A stretch of 64,000 nt of DNA from the NCBI RefSeq assembly GCF_910592395.1, contig NC_088320.1:5208001-5272000 (forward strand), read 5' to 3'. The stretch comes from Lineus longissimus (Eukaryota; Nemertea; Pilidiophora; Heteronemertea; Lineidae). The notes beneath the pieces were generated by a model. That model was given only the letters and a program-made list of their open reading frames with translations. It did no database searches and was not told where the DNA came from. The position numbers and the translations under genes were made by a program. Of this stretch, positions 39,639-50,267 are shown one piece after another; within the stretch, counting starts at the first letter, position 1; every line of letters begins with the position of its first letter.

Positions 39639-42353
39639 CTCTAACACTGAAGATGAATCCCCAATGCAGCAGGTGCACGAAGACAGTCTACCCAATGGAA
39701 AAATTGAATTGTTTGGACAAGGTGAGAAATTGTTGCGAGTGACTCCTTATTTATGATAACTGGAAGCTCTCTTCGGATGAGATGAATGTGGACGTCATTT
39801 TGGGCTGCTGTGTGAAGGCTACTCGGCTGATTTCGTCACAGTTTAGAATCTTAGCTCTTTTTTGTATCCGTATCCACATTTTCGGTGCTGTATCTTTTTA
39901 TGTGTTAACTTTCAGTACTGGCACAAAGCATGTTTTAACTGCGAAACATGCCACCAGACCCTAGACATGAAGACCTACAAGGGTTTCAATAAGCTGCCGT
40001 ATTGCAATGCGTAAGTTATCATTAATCACATAGATAAATTAGGGTTTTGTTACCAGCAGCCATTTTGGTTCAAATTTTCTGAGGAATATTTCCAATAATA
40101 TTTATCTTGTGCATTGTCTTTGGACGTCAATAAGTGCGTTGAAGAATAGCAAGAAGTGCAAAAACCGTTACAGGAGAAAGAACCCTAAAAAAATCCAAGA
40201 TGACGAAGACTTGTCGATGTATAAGTAGGTCCACAAACCTCCTTCGATAAGCCAGCACTACTTTTCAACCAAGTTGATTGTGATACCACTCGACTATTAT
40301 TTGTGATGATGCTAGTACATGTATTTTGGTTAGATTATAAACCTTGATCGCGGGAGAAAACTTGCATCGGGTCAACGTGTCAATTTGCATGCATAAGGTA
40401 TCCTTCAGTAACGTATGTCAGTGTGATGCACTAATACATTCCTCATACTTTCAGTCACTACCCGACAACGAAGCATACCACTGTGGCAGATACTCCGGAA
40501 AATTTGCGTCTGGCACAGGCCGAAAAGGAACAATCGACTTTGGTAAGCGAGCAATGCAAGATCCTTAATAGAGAGTCGATTGTATTCTCGCATGGGTACC
40601 GGTTATTTGGTAGCGCTCCAAAGTCCAAGTGCATCGTTTCAAAATTACTGTCAGATGGTGCTGAAGGTTCGTGTGATAGATACGTTAAACTACCGATGGC
40701 TGGGTGATTAAGGCGTATGCCTCTTGGAAGGTCGAAGGTTGCCTCTTCCGATGCGGCCGGTTGGTCAGCCGCCGACTGGTTAAAAATATGGTATAAACTA
40801 CCTTCTCGCCAGGCGCTGTTGGAGATACGAGTTTGAAAGTACAGTGTAAATAAAGAGTGTCTCATAGTCTCAAGCTGACTGGCCCTTTTATTAGGGGTGA
40901 CACTTAAATTAACGAACTCTACGACGTATTTCCTTCATATAACATGCAAAGGTGTGCGCTTGTTCATGTAGCTTTTCTACGCCAGTTTATTTTCTAGATG
41001 TCTACAGTGTCGACGCTATTTAGCCAGATTTGGTTGGTCTGTTTCGGAGAGACCTATCACGCGTGAAATAGCCCTTTGTGCAGGCGCTCTTGCACAGTGT
41101 AGACACTATTTAGCCAGCTGATACGCACCTGCACAAAATACCCATATTATGTGTAATAGGCCTATGTGAAGGATGACATAATTGGCTAAATTGGCCACAG
41201 TATATATAACCATGGAGGTATTATTAATAATACCTCCATGATATAACATACATGTTAAAAATGCCTCACATTTTTCATCTCCCCAAGGCTGAATGCACTT
41301 TTAATGGGCCACCCGATACGATGTATTAAATGTCCTGTAAACTGTCTTTGACCAGGTGTACCACAAAGAGTTCGAGGCTGGGAAGGGAAGTTACACAGTC
41401 GTAGCGGATGACCCGGAGTCACTTCGCATAAAGAAAGCACAGGCCCAAGCCAGTGATATTGGATACACCACCAATATATCGGGAAAACCAGCTCCTAGGA
41501 TCAGCACCAAACCACCCAATAGACATAGACTGCCAACTGAAGTCCCCCCACCAACACCGGTAAATCCCGCAAACAGATTTATTACGCTTGTCCTTCTTTA
41601 TGAGAGAGGTACAGATTTTGATCCAAGAACGAGAACGACAGCGAGAAGGAGGTCATTTTTCTCTTGTTGACGTCATCAAGTCAAGTCGATTGTTTTTTTG
41701 TACTAATGTTTCCAGGCATACCAGACATCGAAGACACACTGTTTTAATACATTGTGGCAACATTCGACGCGTGATCCGTCGTCAACCCGTTCTCATTCTC
41801 GTTCTGGGATCTGCTGTACGAGATTTTGCGTTTCAAAGATTTTCGCACCTGAATAAGTAACATAAAGTAAGATCAAGCATATGTTCTCTTTAATAATCTA
41901 TGCTTGGTAATATATAGGTTTGCGAAAAACCTTTTTCAAAACCCCCGACGGAAATAATTTTTTGGGTACATTGCTTACATTTGCGCATTTCAGATCTCAG
42001 TTATTTACCTGGCGACTTAGTGCGACGTGTCCGACTGGCACCACGAGTGCGAACAGCCTACTAAAGTTTTGTTTTACCTTATCTCCAGGTAGCTGGAAAA
42101 ACGTACGTGGCAGTATACGATTACTCGGCAGCTGATGAAGATGAGGTCAGTTTCCAGGAGGGCGACATCATCATTGACGCTACGGTCATAGATGAGGGTT
42201 GGATGCAAGGACGTGTCCAAAGAACCGGGCAATACGGCATGTTACCTACAAACTATGCCGAGGCTCAGTAATGTTGTGGAGATAGAATAGAATCACCCTC
42301 GTCACTTTTCTAATTAATCTAAACTTATCTAAGTATAATAGCATGATAATAAA
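39639..42353 (+). CDS. LASP1: LIM and SH3 protein, LASP/nebulin family
   Basis: Five coding exons: 39653-39721 (exon from acceptor at 39639), 39916-40010, 40455-40542, 41356-41559 and 42089-42271; 212 residues and complete. The LIM domain opens [20 protein letters not shown] and continues [12 protein letters not shown] to YCNAHYP. Two nebulin repeats follow ([11 protein letters not shown] and [11 protein letters not shown] with [15 protein letters not shown]). A Pro-rich linker of about 35 residues is shorter than in vertebrate LASP1. The C-terminal SH3 domain has [21 protein letters not shown] and GMLPTNYAE. The family binds F-actin and works in focal adhesions, muscle and the cell cortex. 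The first exon carries 14 bases of 5' UTR, so an upstream non-coding exon is likely. A poly(A) signal stands 77 bp after the stop. Phases are 0, 2, 0, 0. Confidence 0.97.
40690..40860 (+). repeat. Possible tRNA-derived SINE in LASP intron
   Basis: The start (gatggctgggtgattaaggc) resembles the first part of a Leu/Ser-type tRNA gene, and ggtcgaaggttgcct could be a weakened box B. The sequence runs on for about 100 bp to a gtaaataaagagtg end. It is intronic, and no folded tRNA can be drawn with confidence. Confidence 0.3.
41211..41240. repeat. 30-bp perfect palindrome
   Basis: The half site catggaggtattatt is followed directly by its exact complement. It lies in the LASP intron between 40542 and 41356. 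Just upstream (41006-41120) a motif like cagtgt(c/a)gac(g/a)ctatttagccag occurs twice. It may be the collapsed end of a MITE. Confidence 0.7.
42348..42353 (+). promoter_or_regulatory. Poly(A) signal of LASP
   Basis: AATAAA 77 bp after the TAA stop codon; the nearest such signal downstream of the SH3 exon. Confidence 0.7.
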
Positions 42354-43925
42354 CTGTGTGCTGCAGCTAAGGTAGTGAAACGACATCCCGCAACCGCAAT
42401 CCGTACTTTGCCATCATTGATCATTATACCCTTATCCATGATATCCCGCTGATGCCAAGTGACCATTCACGGAACCAAACCGATCTAGCCCAATCCGCTT
42501 CGGTCTCGTTTGCTGTCTGAAGGCTCACGGATACGATCTTGGCGGGGCTGGTTCGATGTGGTCGAAAGGTTGACGTTCTCTCTTTCTTGCCCACATTTTT
42601 TGTATCGTGTTCGCAATCTCAAAAACCATGAGTTTTTTTCATTTTAGCAAAAAAACTCTTCGGGGTGTACATATGTGTTGGCCGAAAAACCCTTATGGTT
42701 TTTTTTCAAAAACCTAGTTTTTCAAACCTATAAAGGTAAACTAAATGGTAATATCACAAAATCATAAGACATTTATTAAACAAATAATATTTTAATCCAT
42801 TTCATTTCAAATTGACATGCAAGCGGTACCCTACGAACTGCTATATATTGGCAAGTTATGTACTATACACATATTCAGTTTGGGTAAAAAAGGCAAAGTT
42901 GGGAAGAGTTTCAGACATTATCCAAAGGAAGACTGAGAACATTTGTAAGACATAGTAAAGATTTTTCTTATTCCCTTTGTTCCATTGGCTTTGAAAAAAA
43001 AATTGCTGAAACAGTTTGTGTTTTTTATTGTTGAAGATCATACCCATGTAAGTTGATCACTGTTACCAGAAGTTAATAAAGACTAAGAATGTGGAAGCAT
43101 TACTACGGCATCTTAACTAGCTCGATCAAGGTACTAAATTCTGACAATAGGGGACTTTTACAAGATAATTCGGTCTCTATTCAATGGCTATCGCTACTAA
43201 TTGACTGGTTGTTGCTCGATTCCTTGTCACAAAATACATACCTCAAATAGTGTAAGTCTTTTAGTAGAGAGTGGGTCATCATATTCGCGTAGGAATTGAT
43301 GATCTTAGTACTTCATCGTTTATTTTGGTTGGGGAAACCTTCCTATTAAGTATGTCATTGGATGTAAGTACCCGGGTCGAAAATCGAGATGCGATAATTC
43401 TTTAGGTTCCGTGTAAACGTAAATGCAAATGTAAGTGTTTTTAATTGTGCATGTACATGCACATGTAAATGCACATGTACATGCGTGACATCATTGTTGT
43501 AAGATTCTCAGTTCAGTTCTTTACTGAGAAGTGACAAGATTCCTTCAGATTGTCAAACTCTTAACTAAGAATCTTACTCGAATCTTGTAAATACATGTAT
43601 CGTAGATGCACATGTAGAGCATACAGAACTGAATAGGATCTTTACGAAGAATTAGCTTGTAAGATAATGTTATCTGGGTGTTCAACCTATAAAGTTTCTC
43701 TATTACGTCTAAAATAAAACTGATCATTTCGATCTTTGTCCGTTGTGCACATGGTCAAACTATGTATTCTATGACGTGGTTTATTGTTTTCTTCAGTGTA
43801 CATTTGTATACAAATGCAATCATTTTCCTTGTCAATATCAGAGTAAAGAGTGGAAGCGCCATAAATTAGTGGTAAATGTTTAAAACGGGCGGGTTCGGTC
43901 ATCAAAAGTGTTTTGGAGGAAACTT
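42354..43925. other. Spacer between LASP and achatin precursor
   Basis: Contains three repeat traces. Positions 42600-42740 are rich in aaaaaccc/ggtttttt motifs also seen at 23190-23400. Positions 43080-43250 resemble 63808-63960. Positions 43500-43640 belong to the AAGAATCTTA family. Near 43447 there is a short alternating acatgtacatg stretch. No exon was found. Confidence 0.4.
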
Positions 43926-44748
43926 TCATCTTTTGTCACCGAAACCTCGCTTATCGCCGAATCCACGCTTATCACCAAAACCACGTTTGTCCCCGAAGCC
44001 TCGCTTATCACCAAATCCGCGCTTATCACCAAAACCACGTTTGTCCCCAAAGCCTCGCTTATCACCAAATCCTCGCTTATCACCGAAACCACGTTTATCA
44101 CCAAAACCACGTTTTTCACCATATCCACGTCTTTCCTCTTCTAACAAATCCCGAGCGGCCATTTCTGCGTATTTAGCGGGCTCACACGGATAACCTAATA
44201 TTTCACAAATATAAGCGTACTCTTCTGCAGGTTGAGAGAATTCAAATATTTCGGCTTCGTTTCTTTTGTCCCCGAAACCTCGTTTGTCGCCGAAGCCACG
44301 TTTGTCAAAAAAGGTGCGCTTGTCACCAAAACCTCTCTTGTCACCGAAGCCGCGTTTATCTCCAAAACCTCTTTTGTCTCCAAAACCACGTTTGTCGCCG
44401 AATCCGCGTTTATCACCAAAACCTCGCTTATCGAAAAAAGTTCTCTTGTCTCCAAAACCTCGCTTGTCTCCAAAACCGCGCTTGTCACCAAAACCTCTTT
44501 TGTCACTAAAGCCTCTCTTTTCACCAAAACCTCTTTTGCCATCCTCTTCTAACAACTTATCGACTATTTCCTCCTCCTCTTTAAGTATACCTTCCTCTTT
44601 TACGGCGCATTTCGTCAAATCTGAGCAATCTTCTGCGATCACCGAATGGCACGTGACGCAGATTAAAAGAAACAAAAGAGCAGCCATCGTCTGTACGGTC
44701 GTCATGGCGACGCTCTTCGAACAGGAACCGGAAGTGGAATAGACCAAA
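43926..44748 (-). CDS. Achatin-like neuropeptide precursor
   Basis: The coding part is 44705-43926 (259 residues), in one exon whose acceptor lies just before 44748. The signal peptide is MTTVQTMAALLFLLICVTCH. A spacer with two cysteines (EDCSDLTKC) and a Glu-rich run follow. Then come 15 tetrapeptides ending in KR, a spacer of about 45 residues with CEILGYPC, and 11 more tetrapeptides to the stop. Counts: GFGD 21, TFFD 2, GFSD, GFGE and GYGE one each, 26 in all. Every unit is 18 bp. G-F-x-D flanked by dibasic sites is the layout of achatin precursors; in Achatina the Phe is converted to the D-form and the peptide is excitatory. No Gly precedes the KR, so no amidation. The start at 44705 is preferred because it opens the signal peptide; the frame is also open up to 44792, but that part is likely intron. 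Confidence 0.9.
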
Positions 44749-45590
44749 CTGAAAAGAGAAAAAGAAAAACCGCTTGAGATAAAATATATCATTTTGACAT
44801 TTCTACTTGGGGGTCCAATCGGTATTATCTGATGATATGACGGTATATGCCCTGTAAAGCTGACAGTCGCTTTGAATGAGTACCGGGTAATGCAGTTAAT
44901 GTATTAAGGGTTTATTGCAAAATGCCTGCGTAATGCATATCCAGCCTATCCTACTGCTCGACATCATATTTCGAACAAAAGTGATCGGCGTTAGGGTCGG
45001 TTTTTCGGGGGCTTTGACAGCGACGGAACGTTAAGGGTTGACCATCGGTAGCACCATTTCGGCGAGAACCTGAGATCCAAAAGCGATGCGAACTCTTTCA
45101 AAACGATGTAAATACCAATTTCAAAGGTGGGAGTCCGTTCTTTGTTTTTCAGAGAACAGTCTTTGACCCTTGAAATTTACATTCACTTCATTTTCAAATT
45201 GAAGGAGTTCTAGTAAGATTTCAAGTTCTAGCCAAAGTGGTGCCTATGGGTAGTCCTTTTACCAACACCAAAGTCTACCCCATTGACATTCAGCGGGTAA
45301 AAACAGGAGGGTTTATATGTTACATTCCACGCCATTCAAACCTTATTAAATATCAAGTTCTATCACGTGAGATATCGGGTCACTCAACATGAAATGTCAT
45401 TAAGTCTAAAAAGAAACGGCTGCCCCGTGCTTAAAAAGAAAACGGATGCTAAACGAGTAGGTCTGTTTATTGTCGTATACATTTTATATCATCGTTGATA
45501 CGAAACACTCAGCCATAGACAATGTAAAGCATGACCCAATTATGACGTGTTCACAGTTGGCCTACTTTCAAATTAAACTATCAAAACAGG
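44749..45590. other. Spacer between achatin and lectin-like genes
   Basis: Should hold the promoters of two divergent genes and a non-coding first exon of the achatin gene. No coding signal or clear promoter element was recognised. Confidence 0.4.
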
Positions 45591-46601
45591 ATGAAAGGAG
45601 AGAGTACACAAGACATGGCGAAACTATTGGTCACTTGCACGTTACTCTGCTTGTTTCGCGGACTCGCGTCCCAACTCACTTGGATTCAGGACCCTGTCTA
45701 CGAGTACGCGGTCGTGGAGACGCACCAACTCGAGAAAGGATACACATGGTACGATGGCCAGGAAATTTGCGCCTCAGAAAAAGGGGAACTGTTGTCATTT
45801 TATCGTGAAGACAGCGTCATGCCTACACAAGTGATACGAGAAAATGTCTCGAGTGTGTACTACTGGACAGGTGCGAATAGATTAAAAGACCCTAGCAAAT
45901 GGACTTTTTCGGATATGACTGAGGATACTACGGTTCTGTGGAGCATCGGGCTCAACAATCGAAATCAAAGATGTGCCGGACTTCGCGTCCAGCAGCCGAC
46001 GAAGCAAGATTGGTGGCAGCGCCTTAAAGTTCACTCATGGAAGACCATGAATTGCGGAGATTTTTTACCAGCGTTTATTTGCAGACGGAGGAATGGATTC
46101 AATCCGCCAAGGACGTTGCCCGTTCCGGTTGAGGTCACGAGCAACTGCCCACAGGGTTGGATTGACGCCGGGACCAACAGGTGCTACATGGCGTTCGAAC
46201 ATTCATCGGAACTAGACTGGGAGGTGGCAGAGCAGACATGTTTTTCTCTCCCGTATTACAAGCCGAATTTAGCCTGTGCAAATTCACGTGAGGAAGTTTA
46301 CACCTTGACGCAAATAGCGACGGGCGTTAAGGCCGCTGCAACATTCTGGTTTGGGCTGTTCAGGGACCGGGTGGACGGCTCATGGATGTGGACTGACAAC
46401 TCCAAAGTGCAGGCCACCAACTTTCACCGCTATTTCGAGCAAGTCTCGGACTACGGGGGCGGTCTGATAGATAACAGAGCCATCCCCGAAGGAAGCTGGG
46501 ACCTAGTCTCGGGACGTGATGGACTGAGGGCGCTGACCAAAATGGCTATATGCCAAATTGAAAAGGATCCCAACTACAACCACACAATCATCCAAAACTG
46601 A
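45591..46601 (+). CDS. Secreted protein with two C-type lectin-like domains, intronless
   Basis: A single open frame of 336 codons, or 328 from the better start at 45615 (MAKLLVTCTLLCLFRGLASQ, a clear signal peptide). The first domain (about residues 25-165) has YTWYDGQEIC, YYWTGANR, RCAGL and MNCGDFLPAFIC. The second (about 180-325) starts CPQGWIDAGTNRCY and has DWEVAEQTC, FWFGL, GSWMWTD and AICQIE. Neither has an EPN/QPD or WND motif, so calcium-dependent sugar binding of the classical type is doubtful. There is no membrane segment. The lack of introns is unusual beside the intron-rich neighbours and could mean a retrocopy or an intron-poor subfamily. Likely secreted binding protein; ligand unknown. 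Confidence 0.88.
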   Translation: MKGESTQDMAKLLVTCTLLCLFRGLASQLTWIQDPVYEYAVVETHQLEKGYTWYDGQEICASEKGELLSFYREDSVMPTQVIRENVSSVYYWTGANRLKDPSKWTFSDMTEDTTVLWSIGLNNRNQRCAGLRVQQPTKQDWWQRLKVHSWKTMNCGDFLPAFICRRRNGFNPPRTLPVPVEVTSNCPQGWIDAGTNRCYMAFEHSSELDWEVAEQTCFSLPYYKPNLACANSREEVYTLTQIATGVKAAATFWFGLFRDRVDGSWMWTDNSKVQATNFHRYFEQVSDYGGGLIDNRAIPEGSWDLVSGRDGLRALTKMAICQIEKDPNYNHTIIQN

Positions 46602-47111
46602 AATTGACCGTTGTAAAAGTAAAAAAAGGAAAAGTGTCCGGCCGTATAATATTCTGACGGATTACTGTAATGTATATCGTTGATCGTGGCCGTTCAGATA
46701 TTAAATCGCATGATAGAATCCTTACTTAGTTCCTGGGACTGACATTCTACCTTGGGACATTTCAAACTTCTACATCTGAACTACCACCGAATAGGGCCTC
46801 TTGATCTATATATTATTACTGGAGACGTCTGGAGAGTAATTTGCTCTATCTCCTCTGAAACCACTGAATGAATTGGCCATGTTGAGGGTTATTTAGGGGT
46901 ATTTGGACGTCCCGAAGACGATCCGCTATATTTCGAAACCAAATTTTCATCGGAATATGCTGTTTTTCGTGATTTTTGCCCTATGAATGGGCCACCTCCA
47001 TCATCAGCAAGTGCTGCTATCTATGAGGAAAATATGTAAGTTACTTGACCTGCCAGGCAGCCTCAGAGCTGTTTTCAGCAGTTAGGGCACTCATACCCAG
47101 GATTAGACTTG
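46602..47111. other. Spacer downstream of lectin-like gene
   Basis: 3' UTR of the lectin-like gene and non-coding sequence; nothing else recognised. Confidence 0.35.
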
Positions 47112-47384
47112 CGCCGTCCGACGCCAACGTTCACCCTACAACGAATACAGTTCCCAGTGCGCGTTGCCTACTCAATTACAATCAGCAAGGCCCAATGAAA
47201 AACATTCAATAGACTAGGCATATATCTGCCCACCCCGGTCTTCCCACATGGCCAACTCTATGTCGCCTTCTCCGGCGCTAGGACATTCAACAACATACAC
47301 GTCAAAGTCGACAACAACAGCAACCAAGGACTACGATAGGACAAAACCATAACACGGAACGTTGTCTTCAAAGAAATACTGTAG
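47112..47384 (+). pseudogene. Helitron/Pif1-type helicase C-terminal remnant
   Basis: Translation gives FTLQRIQFPVRVAYSITISK, a TGA where the family has a Gly-containing SQGQTF-like motif, then LGIYLPTPVFPHGQLYVAF, ARTFNNIHVKV and, after a TAG, NVVFKEIL. This is the conserved end of Pif1-like helicases encoded by Helitrons. Two in-frame stops and the lack of upstream domains mark it as dead. The 3' terminus of the element was not found. Confidence 0.75.
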
Positions 47385-50267
47385 ATCAATCTATGACATT
47401 TTCCGCACACAATCACATTCCCGGCAAGATACTGGTACGCAAAAAACGCTCCTAACAACTTCACCACAAATGAAACTGACACTTTATTTTATATAAGCTC
47501 CCTCAACCACTGTGCAGAGCACGGGTTTAAGCTAGTTGGCTTATATTTGTTTTACTATCTCGTCAGGAACGATAAGCGTGAGGAGAACTATGAATACGTT
47601 GACAAACAACGGTTCAATTCATGTCAATTGGCCTACCAGTTAGCCCTTTCGACAATCATGGTGGTTTTCGCTGAGAATTAAAGAACATACATGACTTCTA
47701 CAACAACTAGACAGGGAGAAGAAGAAAAAAATCACTTACCTAATTTTCGTTCCCTTGCTCTAAAGATACATGATGAGACAACAGGTCTAGCGTAGTGTTT
47801 CCTTCCTTGATTTGTGTCCAATTTCGCATCGCGGGTTCCATTTTATAATCACCAATGATACCATTGTTAATTCCCCAGGTATTCGCCGCAGCCCCGTGAA
47901 TACTATTATCCAATAGGGCACTGCCACGTCACGCGACCATCCAATCTCCACACAGAGATGATGAGAGTAGGCAATACCTGCGAAGAGATGTGGGCGATCT
48001 ACTCGCGGCAAATCTGGGAAACGCGTGATTAATTTACTCGTGATTTACGGATCACTCGGATGATGCTTTAGGTTGGGTTATCATGTTGGGTAAAATGTAT
48101 CCGTTTACCATAAAAATACTTGCTTACTTCGAGATGAAACACGATGCAAAAGAGGCAAACAAAAGGCTGAACAATTTTGAGGGGCGTAAGGCCAAGCGTA
48201 ACTCAAGTTTATTCCATTATGATACCTCCACCCCTTTTCTCATCACAGTAATGGAAGACCCTTATTTCTTTTGTCCTGTTACGGTAAAACAATACACTTA
48301 TCCACTATGGTTATGTTTGGGCTGATGACTGATGGCTGATTGTCATAGTCAATTCTGACGATCCGACCTTTAGCTTCAAAGCGCCCAGATTTGAACCTCC
48401 TTCGGTTCAAAATATAGCCGTCATGATTCGCAATACTTTTCATTATTTATTTTATGTTATTTTTTTTAGCACCCTTCATGGTACTAGATTGTCTGCAAAG
48501 TTTATGTAAACATATAAGTTGAAATCCATTCATACCAATCACTCTGTGCTGAACACGTGATGCTTTCAAATGCGGATGTCCCCTAATCTGGGGCGATTCA
48601 TGCCGGATAACTGGGATATAAGAGGTCCATTTGTCTAGTTAATTGTTTTCCGAATCAAATCAATTAGTTGCAACACATCACAAAAGAGCGCTGCCCATTT
48701 TGGATTACACGAAATTCCCACTCTAATGGACTGTCTCAATGTAACAGTTCGAAAGGTCCCAGAGTATAATGTCCGGATTACAAATGATTCTATTCCGCTG
48801 ATGTCGAAGGTATTGACAGTCATGATCTTTATAGAACCGTACCTTACTCCTTAACGATACAATAAAACTGATCACTTATTCGGGGGGGGGGGCGGGGCAT
48901 GGGAAACAAAACATTAAGGTCGAATCTGAGAAGAAAGTGTTGGTTTAATGAGGACTATATACAAGTACATGTGTATATTGAAACTAAACATAAATGAAAA
49001 TAAACAAAAGTGCTAGAATACGGATGACATGAATACCAGGCATGCTAGCCACAGACTCCATTGACACGAATTTGTGTTTTTACACGTACCCGCGTAAAGA
49101 TTCTTACACTGGTACCTTTTATTTCGTCAGAATTGAAAGATTCTCTCGTCTTAACAACATTTTATCACAGTGCCGAATTCGGTCATCTGCTGTTCGTATT
49201 GTGGGGTTTCGGGAATAGTCCCTGCTGGTGAGATACATCTTGAACGTAATATCATGTCTCGGTATAACAATGTTCCAAACTTATCACATCGACCCAGCCG
49301 AGTCTTAGCAACTTTTTCGCCAAGCAAATTAATTATCAAGGATTAGTAGGGTTCGCACCTGTATTAAGTGTAAGATGGCAGGACTAGTAAAGGAAATAGG
49401 TATCGGAATGCAATCAGTGACGCGGATTACCTCAGAACCTGTACAGGATATCGTGAGATCGACGAATGGGTGCGGGTATCGCCCGACTTCAGCCCGTGCG
49501 TTTGAGCCCTGATAAAAATAATTGAGATCCCATTTTCTTAGGAGTGTTATTCGTAAAATAATGGCCCAATGTGTTACATTGTGCGTCATTCTCCGATTTC
49601 TCATTTGCAATGCGCTCTTATTTCTCGGATGTACTATTCGTTTACAAATGTCGACTTTTCTAACCGTCATTGGAGTAAGAAGAAAATAGGGCTTTAATCT
49701 GGGACTGACGACATGAACGTTGGTCCGGACTGAAGAAATAACATGCTAAAGGCCTGATTCCACTAGAGCGGGAAACCACAGCGGTATTACAATGGAACAT
49801 GAATGAACGCTGATTCGCTGTTCCGTTAAATAACGAATCCGAAGCTCCTGAACCAGAATTCTCAAAAACGACACTAACTAAAATTTGTCGGTCATTTCAC
49901 ATAGACACTTTTTCTGGGACACATATTACACGAACTGCAATGAGTTACAGCACAGTTTACTGGTCAATCAACATTCATTATCTACAAGCCTATGATGTAC
50001 AATTTAATGCTCATCGGTGCACTTATAAACAAATAATTATGGAAATAGGGAACATACAAGGGGTAACTCTCTTCCTTAACCTTACTCAGTCAATACCAAT
50101 AATCTTATTTTGACGGATGACAAAATTGCTTAGGGTTTTTCAAATGAAAAGTGCATTAAAGTTTTTACAATTAGTTTTGCGAATCGAGAGTATTTGCAAA
50201 TCCGCGAAAATAAAGCGCGGTTTACAATATTCACCTCTTTATACATGTATATCTACAAAGTCAGACT
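47385..50267. other. Gene-poor stretch
   Basis: No confirmed gene. On the minus strand at about 47766-47950 an open stretch of roughly 60 codons (contains TWGINNGIIGDYK) ends at a stop that overlaps a strong GTAAGT donor; no family was recognised. A G-run lies at 48881-48897. The rest is AT-rich without visible exons. Confidence 0.4.

Noticed and set aside
43876-44742. Plus-strand open frames opposite the achatin repeats (Ser-Pro-Lys-Pro-Arg-Leu and similar).
   Set aside because: The 18-bp repeat keeps all frames open. Only the minus frame has a signal peptide, dibasic sites and spacers with acidic residues.
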